In this document: positions 1 to 12,098 of the stretch, piece after piece
Layout of the letters: every line of letters starts with the position of its first letter
Position numbering within the stretch: position 1 is the first letter of the stretch
NCBI GenBank assembly: GCA_011033025.1
Contig: WFMF01000039.1
Span: 682,001 to 746,000 of the forward strand
Direction of reading: 5' to 3'
Origin: Beroe forskalii
Taxonomy: Eukaryota > Ctenophora > Nuda > Beroida > Beroidae
Length of the DNA: 64,000 bases
Position numbers and translations under genes: made by a program
Notes under the pieces: model-generated
What the model saw: the letters and a program-made list of their open reading frames with translations, nothing else
Database searches by the model: none
Told to the model about the DNA's origin: nothing

Positions 1-55
1 GTAGATCTAAGATGGGAAATTGCATTAGGCTATAAAAGTATAAAAGAAGTTCTGG

Positions 56-85
56 TGACGTCATTATGACGTCATTACGACGTCA
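56..85. promoter_or_regulatory. Three CRE/ATF-like sites at 11-bp spacing
   Basis: Two perfect TGACGTCA palindromes (56-63 and 67-74) and one CGACGTCA (78-85) start exactly 11 bp apart, about one helical turn. TGACGTCA is the known binding site of CREB/ATF bZIP factors. No gene start is recognised next to the cluster, and the peroxiredoxin start is 2.2 kb away. The regulatory role is inferred; it could simply be a short tandem repeat. Confidence 0.35.
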
Positions 86-1076
86 TCAACTTAGCGAAAT
101 TTTACTGCTTTTTTAACTTTGACTAGAGTGGTTAAATAGAGTGGTCGAGCAGAGTATTAAATTATTAAATCGAGTTGCCAAATGAAGCCGTCGAACATGC
201 CAGTTGCCACAACATACATACTTTTATGAGCTAGTGGGGGCCAAGGCCCATGCTAGATTTTTTCTAAGGGTTAATTTTGGGGTTTTTTCCCAAAGGAAAA
301 CTTTGGGAAAAGATTCTTTAAGAAAATGGAAAAAGGAATGTGCCTTCTTATGTTCGTGAATCTGATTCAGTTATTAATTTTAAATGTAATCTAAGAAAAT
401 TTTAAATCTATGTGTTTAAAGAGAAGGGATCGGATTCTGGAGCATTTTATTGGAATGTTTCACATGAAGTCTTGTCAAAAATTGAAACACCTGCTTATCT
501 AATCAGTAGATCAAAACAAGTTGAGTTCTTAAGGGTTAATCCTTTTTTAGCCAAAAAGAATTATTTCAATTTAAGATATTAGGTAACATGTAAGGGCTTT
601 CATGAATTTATTTTGTACTTATTTGGAGTTTCTGTATACACTATTAGGTTACTCCTCAGCAAATTACTTGTTTATCTATTTGTAATTGTATCTTTATTTA
701 TGTTTTGCAGTATTCAAATTAAATTCATATGAATTCGGTTTTGGGCATTTTTAAAATTAGTATTTGACACAGAGACACTGTGTTTGCTGTGTTTTTATTT
801 CCTTCATTGAAGCAGTTATTACCTATGCCGTATGTTAATTTCTATTAATTTATCAATATTAAATTATTATGCGCTAATTTATTATCCCATAAATTATAAT
901 GTTTAACTTATAATGTTTACTTTATTTTTCAATGTTAATGTCTATAAAATAATATGGGCTGGAAGATCCAGCAGATTGGCCAATGAATCATTGACATGTT
1001 TATGAAATTAGTGTTGATGTAGTATCAAAATTTTTTATTTTATTTTATTTTATTTTAGAACAATTATTCCCTGCGT

Positions 1077-1092
1077 AACCAGGGCCCTGGTT
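1077..1092. repeat. 16-bp perfect palindrome of the AACCAGG/CCTGGTT family
   Basis: AACCAGGGCCCTGGTT is a perfect palindrome followed by AGGGCAA. The same core recurs, with small changes, near 33727, 34052, 34110, 35750, 35813, 36070, 45600, 45668, 46056, 46456, 46508, 47106, 47165 and 47465. At 45597-45681 it forms the ends of a demonstrably inserted element, so this copy is probably an element end or a collapsed copy. Confidence 0.6.
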
Positions 1093-1496
1093 AGGGCAAA
1101 ACAATACAGTCGTCTTCGTAGTCAAGCCACAGAACTCTCTAACAACTCCAACCATAGTCTTTGACGGGATCCATGAAAGAAATGCCTTCATCAGAGAGCT
1201 AGGTAGATCCAAATAAAGCATGAGACACCAAAACACCAAAAAAAATTATGATAATTTCTTATCATCAGTTTTTAGTTGTTTTGATTTCATGCTCTTAACT
1301 TATTATCACAGTGATTTCAAACTCTAAACTTATTATCAAAGTATTTTTTCACTGAGCTGATTTTACATATTCAGTTTATTTATGAATGTTTTCAATGAGT
1401 AATGGGCACCTGAGTTAAATGGTGTGTATTAGTGTTATCTATTTTTCTCGATTATTGTCTATGTGAAGAGTGATGGTTAAATACCATTATCCTTAT

Positions 1497-1560
1497 GTTC
1501 AGTACGAACAGCTATGGTGTCAGATGTTGGTATATACAAAGTGTGTTTCTCAACACAACC
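1497..1560 (-). repeat. Dispersed repeat, copy shared with the 36-kb and 47-kb regions
   Basis: Read on the minus strand, this 64-bp stretch (TGTGTTGAGAAACACAC, then TATATACCAACAT, then GCTGTTC..GAAC) matches copies at about 35915-35975, 36083-36145, 47298-47355 and 47467-47535. Two of those follow a CCCTAACCAGG motif. It looks like part of an uncharacterised dispersed element. The rest of 1-2268 is AT-rich and shows no gene I can recognise. Confidence 0.6.
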
Positions 1561-2268
1561 CTAGATTTAAAACTTTATTTCCCATTCCAAGATCTGTTCA
1601 TTATCAACGTTGAGTTTCTTTCAAAAAGTCTCATAAAGGAACATGTCATGTCTGTTACTTGTTTCACTTAGATTACTTGTTTTCACTTACTGTTTTTATG
1701 GTATGGGTGTATATTTTGTTTTTCTGGATGGGTGGTTATCTTATTACAGCTGACATGACATTAATTCTTTCTAAATTAGAAATCAAAATTATCAGATCCA
1801 AGTTATTATTTGAGTTTATTAGATTTATATTATATTAGATTTATATTATAAATTTATAATTATAAATTTATATTATAAATCAAAATGTTATTAATAAGTG
1901 GACACATGTGCTCCAAGGAGTGTTCTCAAAATGTAAACCAATGGATTGGATATTGCTAAGATTTGTGATGGCTCAATACCATTGATTTTATACTTATACT
2001 CTACTAAGAAGAAGAAGACTATACTAACATCAACTTTTTATTTCATTCTTTGAAAGTTAGTGTGATATAATATTTTAGGATTTCATTAGACTGCTTTGCT
2101 AAATAGTAGACTGTATACTATCACATAATTGATTTATTGACTTTTATGGTCTTTCCAACAGGCCTGTTATTTTTTAACCAGCCATATGGCCAAAATCTAT
2201 AAATTTTCAAAATTTTTTTAACTTATTTCCAGCAGATGTCACTAATTTCTTTGTTTAACTGAGCAATT

Positions 2269-4285
2269 ATGTCCAAAGCTTTTGTCACCAAACCAGCCCC
2301 TGACTTCAATGTTGAAGCTCTACTTCCATCTGAGGACTTTGAAAATGTCAAGTTAGAAGACTACCGCAAAAAAGGTTTGAATTTAACTAAATAGAATTAT
2401 GTGTTTCTACAGTGCAGTTGGTAATTATTCAATTAAAAAAGAAAAATTTCTAAAATACATCAATCTGGAAGACTTTTTCCTACTCTTAATGTGAACTCCA
2501 ACATGGTTCCATGAGGTAGAAACATGTAGAATAACAGTAAGATCCACCAGTACAGATAAAATGTATATTTTTCAATATAAAGGAACTTTTTGGTTGCACT
2601 AAGCAAGACAAGGCAAACCAAATGTCTTAGCATTAGTAACATCTTAATTAATATATCTAGTAAGTAAGTACTTATAAACTTGGTGATAGTATTTCTCCCT
2701 AATTCTAATATCAATATATTTCAGGTCAATATGTTGTCCTGTTCTTCTACCCAATGGATTTGTAAGTCTTAAGTCTTATTTGTAACCTTTTGATGTTTCT
2801 TTAAAGAGATTACAGAGATAAAATTGTATAAAATTACTGTGTAAATCATAAGTTATATAGAGTGACTGGAAATAAACAGGAATTACAGGAAACTTCTCTT
2901 ATGAAATCATTCAATGAAGTTACTCAGCCTTAATATGTATTTATGTGTTGATATTATAAGTACCAGACTTGAAGCTTTGATAAAAATCAGTTCATTGGGA
3001 TTTGACAAATTAAACTATTGCCTTGATGAAAGCTTTAACTAGTGGACCTAAAGCATTTAACCGTAGCATAAGTTTGACCTTAGCTATTATTATAATATTA
3101 TAAAAGATTGGTATTTCAATAGGTCTAGTGTAGAAGGACCTAATCGATATATTGTTTGAACTTCTCTTTTCAGTACATTTGTGTGCCCAACAGAGATTTT
3201 GGCATTTAGTGACAGAGTAGAAGAATTCAAGGCTCTCAACTGTGAGGTTTTGGCGGCTAGTTGTGACTCAAAGTTTTCTCACTATGCATGGTAATTAGTA
3301 ATTTGATCTAATGGATGATGACTAGCATATAACCAACATAATTCAATATAACTACTCTACTATTACAATCAGCAGTTTAAGAGCAAGTCTGTAAGATTGC
3401 AAAATAGATCTATATTGCTCTATTGGTAACCTCATGCTGTGTATAGGTAGGCTTATACTGTCTAATGTCTATTGGTAAGCTAAAACTTACCTATTGCTTT
3501 ATTGGAAATCTAATACAAGCTAATGGCAATATTTTCGGAGTTGAATGATCACCTAACAGAATCAGTTTATGAATGCCACTACAGTGGTGAATCATATTAT
3601 CCAATTTCAAAGTTCCTGCTTACGTTTAGGTTTCCACCACTTCTTGCAATGGTTTCTCTCATCCCGATGCTATAGTTATGTGTTGTCAGGTGTTCTCAGC
3701 CCAGAAAGGAGGGAGGTTTGGGAAATCTGAAGATCCCGCTACTGGCAGACCCCTCCCACACTCTCAGTAAAGACTACGGAGTATACCTTGAATCAGAGGG
3801 CTGCTCCTTGAGGTTCGACATTCCACAAATTGCAATTGTTTCAATGGTTTATCTTTTTTCCTAAAACCAAAAGGCTCTGTGGCAGTCTCTATTGTAAAAA
3901 AAATGATAGGAGAAAGAAAATACGTTGTGTTCTTTCTCATATTATGGGTTTTAGAGTAAAGCATCCGAGAAAGTGCATACTACTTCAGATAAATTGTTTA
4001 CTTGGGCAGTGGGCACATAACTGATGGCGTCAAAAAGAAATGGGTGGTAACTGATCACTTGCCATCTATTGTAATACCAATATGCAACCATGAATGACTG
4101 CATCAAACTAAAAAACATTCCCACAATAAAATCTCATTTCAGAGGACTTTTCATTATCGATGGTAAAGGGATCCTTCGTCAGAGCACAATCAATGATCTG
4201 CCCGTGGGGAGGTCAGTAGATGAGACCCTGAGACTGGTTCAGGCGTTCCAGTTCACTGACGAGCATGGTGAAGTGTGTCCTGCAG
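2269..4285 (+). CDS. Typical 2-Cys peroxiredoxin (Prx1/2-like), five exons, last exon missing
   Basis: A thiol peroxidase that reduces hydrogen and organic peroxides with thioredoxin as donor, probably cytosolic. Five exons join in phase: 2269-2374, 2725-2761, 3174-3290, 3690-3812 and 4143-4285, about 175 codons. Exon 1 starts [13 protein letters not shown]. Exon 2 carries [12 protein letters not shown]. Exon 3 has the peroxidatic cysteine in FVCPTE. Exon 4 has the GGLG motif, part of the eukaryotic over-oxidation-sensitive signature. Exon 5 ends at EVCPAG with the resolving cysteine. The usual last exon (WKPG to the C-terminal tail with the YF motif) was not found; after the donor at 4286 come non-coding DNA and a minisatellite. 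Exon 4 reads CSQPRK where the family usually has a NTPRK-like string. No signal peptide is seen, which argues against the secreted Prx4 type. Confidence 0.9.
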
Positions 4286-5267
4286 GTAAACCAAAACCCA
4301 TTACCTTATTAGGGTGTGATCTTAATTATAATTTCGTAAGAGCACGTGAATAATGTTTGTGCTCCCGTACACAATTAAATTTGAGCTTGCCAAGAAAATA
4401 TCAAGGAAAACGAATGCGAAAGGGAGTAAGGAGGTACCGTTGCTATGGAGACTGGATATTTGCGCACGTGCAACATAAAGTAGTTCGCAATGTAGTGTTA
4501 CTATTACGTTCGTGATTTAAGATGCCAATATGTTGCTTTTAAATGTTGATGCTTTTAAACTTTAAAGTTCATGAGGCATGTAGGAATATTTAGGACGACA
4601 GTTATTGGAAGTTTAGGAAAGTAGGAAGTTATTACAAAAAATCTCTAAGCGGTAGAGTTCAACCGATGAAATAAATTCGCACTGAACGATGTCCGTACGT
4701 CTCGGCGGGTTTCAAAATTAATGAGAAGTTCACAAAGTTCAATTCAGAACACTTCACGTAAACGTAAGGGAAAACAAAACTGTTGAACTAACGAAATGAA
4801 CAGAATGCGGTGCGCGTGCATTTTAATATTGCGCGCTGAAACTCTACGCGCGGCGCTATTTTTCTGCACAAAGTTATTTTAGATCGACTCACATACGTAC
4901 AAGAGGAAATGCGCGGCGTTAAGTTATGAATTTGATTTTGCTGTGCTTAGTCTGAGCGCGCGCCACGCAAGGCCTAAAATTAATCTTTAATTCATTTCCA
5001 CTTATTACACAGCTTTATTCAACGTATACAAAATATGAAGGAAAAATAATAATTCACGGTAAGACCAGTCAAACATTGCGTTAGTGTTCCCTAATGCCTA
5101 ACCACGCGCGTCGCGCACGTCAGTGCGTCGCAATTTTCGTCGTTTGGTCCTTTGAGCCATCAGACAACGCACTTCGGCAACTTCAGTTCCTATCAACCTA
5201 TCTTTTTACTTACTTAATTCTTACTTAATTGCCGAGTGAGCAATGTAATAGCAGACCCACCGGGCCT
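4286..5267. other. Intronic or downstream DNA without a recognised gene
   Basis: This stretch begins with the donor GTAAAC of peroxiredoxin exon 5. At 4299-4330 it holds a single copy of ATTACCTTATTAGGGTGTGA, the core of the array that starts near 5268. From 4790 to 5120 it is richer in CG and GCGC words than its surroundings. I see no exon here that continues the peroxiredoxin after PAG. Confidence 0.5.
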
Positions 5268-5900
5268 GCTAGTTAGTTAATAATATACCTTATTAGGGTG
5301 TGATAAGTTAATAATATACCTTATTAGGGTGTGATTAGTTGATAATACTACCTTATTAGGGTGTGATTAGTTAATTATACTACCTTATTAGGGTGTGATT
5401 ACTTAATAATATACCTTATTAGGGTGTGATTAGCTAATAATACTACCTTATAAGGCTGTGATTAGTTAATAATACTACCTTATTAGGGTGTGATTAGTAA
5501 ATAATATACCTTATTAGGGTGTGATTAGTTAATAATACTACCTTATAAGGGTGTGATTAGTTAATAATATACCTTATAAGGGTGTGATTAGTTAATAATA
5601 CTACCTTATAAGGGTGTGATTAGTTAATAATACTACCTTATAAGGGTGTGATTAGTTAATAATATACCTTATAAGGGTGTGATTAGTTAATAATACTACC
5701 TTATAAGGGTGTGATTAGTTAATAATACTACCTTATTAGGGTGTGATTAGTTAATAATATACCTTATTAGGGTGTGATTAGTTAATAATACTACCTTATT
5801 AAGGTGTGATTAGTTAATACTACCTTATTAGGGTGTGATTAGTTAATAATATACCTTATTAGGGTGTGATTAGTTAATAATACTACCTTATTAGGGTGTG
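5268..5900. repeat. Minisatellite of ~27-31-bp units, about 21 copies
   Basis: The unit is a variant of TACCTTATTAGGGTGTGAT followed by TAGTTAATAATA. Units alternate between ATACC and ACTACC forms, and between TTATTAGGG and TTATAAGGG forms, which suggests growth by blocks of several units. One isolated unit lies at 4299-4330, just inside the last visible peroxiredoxin intron, and is the likely seed. Confidence 0.9.
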
Positions 5901-6149
5901 AATGACGAATTAGCATGAACGTCCCGTATCACATGTATCCCTCCGATGACATGAGCCAACAAGCGGTATGGGATAGAGTAAATTGTGATGTGGCGGATCA
6001 CATGCTGACACCGTGTATCGTGAGTCCCCAGTGTCTCCACAATGATACATCGGATCGAGCATTATTGTACCCTCCATACGGGCTCTGTTATCTGGATTAA
6101 CCGAGATATTCTCGGTATAAATCGATCCAGGCTTTAGGTAGCATATAAA

Positions 6150-6270
6150 GTGAAGAGGCTCCCGACCTAGAGTCCACCCTGTGAGGATCTCCCGACCCAG
6201 AGTCCACCCTGGTGTGCCACCGCCGACCCAGAGTCCCCCGACCTAGAGTCCCCCGACCTAGAATCGGTTT
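6150..6270. repeat. Degenerate ~20-bp minisatellite (CCGACCCAGAGTCC units)
   Basis: CCCGACCTAGAGTCC or CCGACCCAGAGTCC occurs about six times. Unit lengths vary because of inserted CACCCTGTGAGGAT-like stretches. The open frames across it on both strands follow from the repeat and resemble no known protein. Confidence 0.75.
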
Positions 6271-6409
6271 CCCATGTTGACTTTGCAATCGGGATCTGGT
6301 TAGAGCAAAGCACCGACCAAAACACCTGTATAAGAAGAGCCTTTGCAATTGCAATAACGCAATTTTCCTTCATCGCCGATCGCTAATTTGTTAAATTCGT
6401 ACTGATTTG

Positions 6410-6745
6410 GGCTTTTGGGCAAGTTTCCTCCGGCGAACTCAGGCGGACTCCGGCGAACTCAGGCGGACTCCGGCATCTGAATTCAGGCGAACTAGTTCGC
6501 CGCGATTCGCCGCGAACTGGCAGTTCACCTGGGTGAACTGGAAAATTGGCGAACTAGTACACCGAATACGCGTGTATTCGCGGCGAATTCAGGTGAATTC
6601 AAGTGAATTCGCCGGAGTTCGCGGCGGACTCCGGAGTCGGCGAGTCCGCCAAAATTTTTTGGCGAACTCCGCCGCGAATTCACCTGAATTCACCTGAATT
6701 CACTTGAATTCGCGGCGAATTCGCGGCGAATTCAGGTGTACTTGC
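6410..6745. repeat. Palindrome-rich block of GGCGAACTC / GAATTCA units
   Basis: The stretch is built from short units (GGCGAACTC, GGCGGACTCC, GTGAATTC, CGCGAATTC) that are close to self-complementary. The left half carries the sense form and the right half, past about 6640, the antisense form, so the block can fold into long imperfect hairpins. GAATTC is itself a palindrome. The 96-codon open frame at 6407-6697 comes from the repeat. Confidence 0.7.
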
Positions 6746-8422
6746 AAAAATCGTGGATTATGCCAGTGAGTGCAGCTGAGAAAACATATATAATATCAAT
6801 AAAGCTGGTAAAAACTGATAAAACAAAAATTAAACTTCAGTTTTGTCGCTCGTGAGCCAGCATATTATCTGCTTCCATTAAATTTGTTGAGATATTGCAC
6901 GTGACTAATGATAGCACGCTCATTTGCCATCGGATGCTAGCTACGGGAAGTCAGGTAGCATTTGTGGAATGCAATAAAATTCTTGCTCATGATGGAGCCT
7001 GAAAAATCTGAGAAACGTATGGCATGTATCACTAAAGTAAGTGCTGACGACAGATAGGAGATTTCAAAAGTAAAAACGTTGACCAGTAACGTAGCTAGGG
7101 TTCGAGGCCAGGGTATGCAAAATGTTTCTAGGTTATGCATCTGGCAGTAAAATTAAGCTTAATTAGCTATAATTAGATAGTTTCCCTAAATTTGAGACTA
7201 TGCAAGGGACTTTTTCAGAGTATGCAATGCATAGTCTGCATACCCTCTGGCTACGTCCCTGACGTTGACAAGAGTTTTTACTCGAAGCAAAAACAGAACA
7301 TTTTGAGCTTGCTATGATCCGGGATACTGCAAGAAAATATTGCATATACCTTTTTCGGTTATAAGCTTGGAAAATAAAAAACCCAAAAATAATTGAAATA
7401 AAACGGTACTGGGACGAAAATCAGCCTGCACGGATGTATCGAGTGTTGAGCCTGCAGCTCATCTCGCACACCTACAACCAGCTTCGTTTACAATGTACTA
7501 ATGTCCTGATCATCTGCTGCTACGATACGGGGAGTTTTACACTTGTGTTTTGCGTAATCCCCCAGATTGCTTTACCACCTGTTTTATTGGAGGCTGTGTA
7601 CATCATACTGTGTAGCTTATTATTTACTGATGTATACTCTAAGCGATTTGCATGCCGTTGGACATGTTTTATTTATATACCCCACGCGAAATCTGCAGAA
7701 TTTACTGCAGTTGGCGTGCAAATAACGTACTATGATAGGTAGGTGCCAACAGAGAGTGATGCAGGTGGGTAGGTAGGTATGGTACGTAGATACTGTGGGG
7801 CCCCAAGGGGAAACGGTCACGAGTGATGTAATCATCAGGGTTTGGAATGGTGCGATGGTGACGTCATTATCGTGGTTTGGAATGGTGGCATCGAATCGCC
7901 TATTATTTGCGAATGAACTATGTATACGCAAAACTTCAGCAGCTAGATGAAATACCTGTAAATTCCCGTAAGAATGTTCTAGTTAGCAAGGCAGCTCCTC
8001 CCGGCATTATTTTCAGGAATTCCTCCAGTGTTATCCGTTTATTCGCCATAATTCCTCCTCGATTTTTACAGCCGAATTATCCACTATTTTTCCCGTCGTT
8101 CGTGTGTGCAGGCATAACAGGTGTGATTTGTTTGATTTTACATAAGTTTTTATAATATTAAACAGGAAGGAAGCAGTACGGATTCTAACTGCAAAATGTT
8201 CAAATTACTTTTCCAGATGTTTGCTTGGGTAATCACCTGCAATCCTTTGTCTTAGGTCGCTTATCGTTCTTCAAAAGTATGATTATCCATATTCCAGGAG
8301 CGATTAGGTATAGGAAAATGTTAGATAGTTCAGGCCTCAGGGATATGAAATAGACAGACGATTATTCTACAGATTGCGGCATTCCTATGATGAATTATCA
8401 CAGCTCACGAGTATTATCCATT
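6746..8422. other. No recognisable gene
   Basis: Several short open frames exist (for example 7434-7742 and 7877-8155) but none matches a family I know or has convincing splice context. A partial tandem repeat, CAGGGTTTGGAATGGTG then TCGTGGTTTGGAATGGTGG, lies at 7836-7889 and includes TGACGTCATTATC at 7859. Confidence 0.5.
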
Positions 8423-8553
8423 TATCCATAGTAAAACTGCTTCTAGAGTAAGGTAAAATGAAGTAAAGCAAAAGAGCCAAGGGGCGTGGACCTCCAGCAC
8501 CCGGCGCATTAGCTTTGCCTATTCTGAAACTTAAAGCAGTTTTACTATGGATA
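8423..8553. mobile_element. 131-bp MITE-like element with 20-bp perfect terminal inverted repeats
   Basis: TATCCATAGTAAAACTGCTT at 8423-8442 is the exact reverse complement of 8534-8553. The 91-bp interior has no coding capacity. A clear target-site duplication was not found, so classification as a MITE rests on the inverted ends alone. Confidence 0.6.
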
Positions 8554-9124
8554 TTGGCCGGAACCATAGCTCGAAAGTCAAAATTGCCCAGAATTTACAG
8601 TCTGGGATTTTTACTGTGCAGTACATGTCCTTTGCACGTTTGTAGTGAGATGGTGGAAATTCCTCTACACGAAGACAACTAAGGCACGGTTTATTATGGT
8701 TATGAGCTTAGAAAAGAGAGAAAAAAAAACAAAAAAAAACTTGCAATTATCAAAACTTTTAAAAAGCTAGCAAAAACTCAAAAAGCGCATAAACTACAAA
8801 ACCATGATAACAGTATAGCACCCAAGTTACACCAAAGCTACAACCAGTAAACGTGACATATTAAGTATTAACAAACCATGCTTTGGTAGTAAGCAACGCC
8901 CAACCATGTGGCTAGCAATTATTCCTTATTAGGCTAAACACTGACTATATAAACGGTTTGAATGCACTCCGCGTCCTGTAAAAAGATATAAAAGTTGTAA
9001 TGAGCCTGCTAAACGGTCAGTGCATGAATTTGACACCTCAAAGTGCATCGATATAAAATTATTGAGCGAATTTCAACACTAAATATTGAGTCATTCTGGG
9101 TGACTCATTGTATTGTCTTCACTG

Positions 9125-9265
9125 CTTATTCCTTACTGTTCACCATACACTCCTGTACACTATAAACCCCTGTACACCGTATACTCCTGTATCCCATACA
9201 CTTCTGTACATCGTACACTCCTGTTTGCCGTAAACTCCTGTAACCATACACTCCTGTACACCATA
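9125..9265. repeat. Degenerate 15-18-bp minisatellite (ACTCCTGTACACCATAC units)
   Basis: CTCCTGTACACC or a close variant recurs about eight times with changing connectors. Elsewhere between 8554 and 9917 I see no gene. An A-rich stretch lies near 8720-8760. Confidence 0.7.
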
Positions 9266-9917
9266 CACGATTTATTTCCACTGCTTATGAATCTGGTGCG
9301 AAGTTCGCCACGTTTTGCACCAATTGAAGATAAAAGATTGATCTATTGTTCTTTTCATCTTTAAAATCCGATAGTAATTGTTATTCATCATTGAATCTGT
9401 GGCCTCCAATGCATGCACATTGTATCAGACACATCTTATTACGTTATTGCGATGTTCACAACGTTACCAACTGACTGTTTAATTGCTCCACTGTTGCTTG
9501 TCAACTGTCTGCATTCACAGTAGCTGTAGCTGCAAGTTCGATACATAGCGACTTAGCCACGAACAATTTCCCTTTAGAGTTTGGACCTAGCCACGTACCA
9601 TTTCCTACTGTTGTCACTTTAGATCGAGTTGGCCCGCATGACTCGTGCTTTTTGACATAAATTCGCCACTCGGAAGTATCATTAAACTGTAATACGGGCA
9701 TTGTCAACAGTCAATTCATTTTCCCACTATCTCTGCACTCCTCCCTACATGTTGATTGTTGGTTTACAGTGTAACAGCGTTTTGCCATAGTATCGGAATG
9801 TGTCCAGGCACTCTGAATGTGTTGCAACTTGCTATGTGTCGCAATGAGATGTGTAAAATGTCCAGTGTCCACTACCCTGACACTTCGACACTATGGATCA
9901 CTATGCATTAATTGTAG

Positions 9918-10910
9918 TATTTGTCTAGGAATGCCACTGTGAGATGTGTCCACTATCAACTACCATGTATTTGTCAAGGAATGCCACTGTGAGATGTGTC
10001 CACTATCAACTACCATGTATTTGTCAAGGAATGCCACTGTGAGATGTGTCCACTATCAACTACCAGGTATTTGTCAAGGAATGCCACTGTGAGATGTGTC
10101 CACTATCAACTACCATGTATTTGTCAAGGAATGTCCACTTTGAGATGTGTCCACTATCAACTACCATGTATTTGTCAAGGAATGCCACTGTGAGATGTGT
10201 CCACTATCAACTACCATGTATTTGTCAAGGAATGTCCACTTTGAGATGTGTCTACTATCAACTACCATGTATTTGTCAAGGAATGCCACTGTGAGATGTG
10301 TCCACTATCAACTACCAGGTATTTGTCAAGGAATGCCACTGTGAGATGTTTCCACTATCAACTACCATGTATTTGTCAAGGAATGTCCACTTTGAGATAT
10401 GTCCACTATCAACTACCATGTATTTGTCAAGGAATGCCACTGTGAGATGTGTCCACTATCAACTACCATGTATTTGTCAAGGAATGCCACTGTGAGATGT
10501 GTCCACTATCAACTACCATGTATTTGTCAAGGAATGCCACTGTGAGATGTGTCCACTATCAAATACCATGTATTTGTCAAGGAATGCCACTGTGAGATGT
10601 GTCCACTATCAACTACCATGTATTTGTCAAGGACACCACTGTGAGATGTGTCCACTATCAACTACCATGTATTTGTCAAGGAATGCCACTGTGAGATGTG
10701 TCCACTATCAACTACCATGTATTTGTCAAGGAATGTCCACTTTGAGATGTGTCCACTATCAACTACCATGTATTTGTAAAGGAATGCCACTGTGAGATGT
10801 GTCCACTATCAACTACCATGTATTTGTCAAGGAATGCCACTGTGAGATGTGTCCACTATCAACTACCATGTATTTGTCAAGGAATGCCACTGTGAGATGT
10901 GTCCACTATG
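9918..10910. repeat. 50/51-bp satellite, about 20 copies, two unit types
   Basis: The unit runs CCACTATCAACTACCATGTA, TTTGTCAAGGAATGCCACTG, TGAGATGTGT. A second type replaces GAATGCCACTGTG with GAATGTCCACTTTG and is one base longer. The two types are interspersed irregularly, with one truncated unit near 10631 (GGACACCACTG). Sequence identity between units is very high. Every 65-98-codon open frame in the region is just three to five repeat units read before a stop, because 50 is not a multiple of three. Confidence 0.95.
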
Positions 10911-12098
10911 ATAACGTGAGTAGCTGCCAGCTTGTCTGCCGAATATCACACATAGTGTGTCGGAACCAGGTCTTACCTGACGTTACCTGACGTTACCAGG
11001 CGTTCTATTAGTAGTTCACACATCCTCTCAGATTGAGCTGAGCATGACTAACTGACGGCTTAGCGTCACTTTACCCCCCGCTTTGAAGCCTGATGCTGAC
11101 ATCAGATTGAGCGTGTACCCCTCTCCCTCGACCTGTATGTTGCTATGTGTTATATCGCTCCGTCTCCACTCCGTGCCTGCTCTGTGAGTGTTGCCGACTA
11201 TTCTGCAACCTGCTAATCTCTGCAAAATGCAAATACACCGCTCTTACTGTCTCGTACGCGTTATTAAGCCGACTCATGAACAAACCTTCTTTGCTTTGTA
11301 GCGAAATGCAGAATACTTGCGCGAATTACTCGTTTTCGTTCGTGTTAAAGATTATTTGAATATTCATTATTCACGTTTTCGTTCTGGGCTCCGAAAGTTT
11401 CTTTAGATTAGATGTCAATTTTATCTAATTTATCCGTAATTCCAATTTAATAATATCTTACTGGGCTGGTTATTTGGGTTTTGTACCAAATTTTTGTGCA
11501 TATCTATTTATGATCTTTCTAGGCTCTAGCTTTAAAATAATAGGGCATCATGATTCATGGCATTGTAAGGTCATCATGATTGGAAATTTTCATGTTAACA
11601 ATACTGCCATCAGCCACTCACATGACACTCCATGCACCTCCAGAAATCAGAAGGCCGTGTTAACCTTGTTACTGTCACCTCCTATATCCATAGTGCTCTA
11701 ATAGCTCTGTGTTGTGATATCCGATTACCCTGTCCCTCAGTAACTGAGTTACAGACACAATGGCCCCGTGTCACACTACCCAACACTTGACAGGGCTAGA
11801 CAGCCCGCTTTAGCGGTCAATTAAAGCGTGTCTCTTAATCGCATTAATGAGCCCTGGATCAGACAGGGCGTGTTCACCTGATCTTCTGGTTCTCTGGATG
11901 GGTTTGTGCAGCTGGTATTCGGGTTTGTGACACCGTATTGTGTTAGTACTTTTTTAAAGTTTTAAGTGGGGTTGGGATAGATAAGAGTTTTCTCATGTTT
12001 TCGAAGGGCTTGCTGTTTGTCCGCTAGGGGCTTGATTAACCTCTAACTTTGTACTATTACTCACTTATTAAGGCAATTCTACCTTGTATCTTGTAATA
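10911..12098. other. No recognisable gene
   Basis: Short tandem ACGTTACCTG/ACGTTACCAG repeats occur at about 10975-11000. The remaining open frames (11147-11359, 11474-11701) have no recognisable domain. This is the left flank of the fold-back transposon. Confidence 0.5.

Noticed and set aside
9918-10910. CRISPR-like regular array
   Set aside because: The units are contiguous 50/51-bp repeats with no unique spacers, and the host is a eukaryote; it is a satellite.
9996-10990. Chain of 63-98-codon open frames
   Set aside because: All are three to five satellite units read in one frame until the unit's own stop appears.
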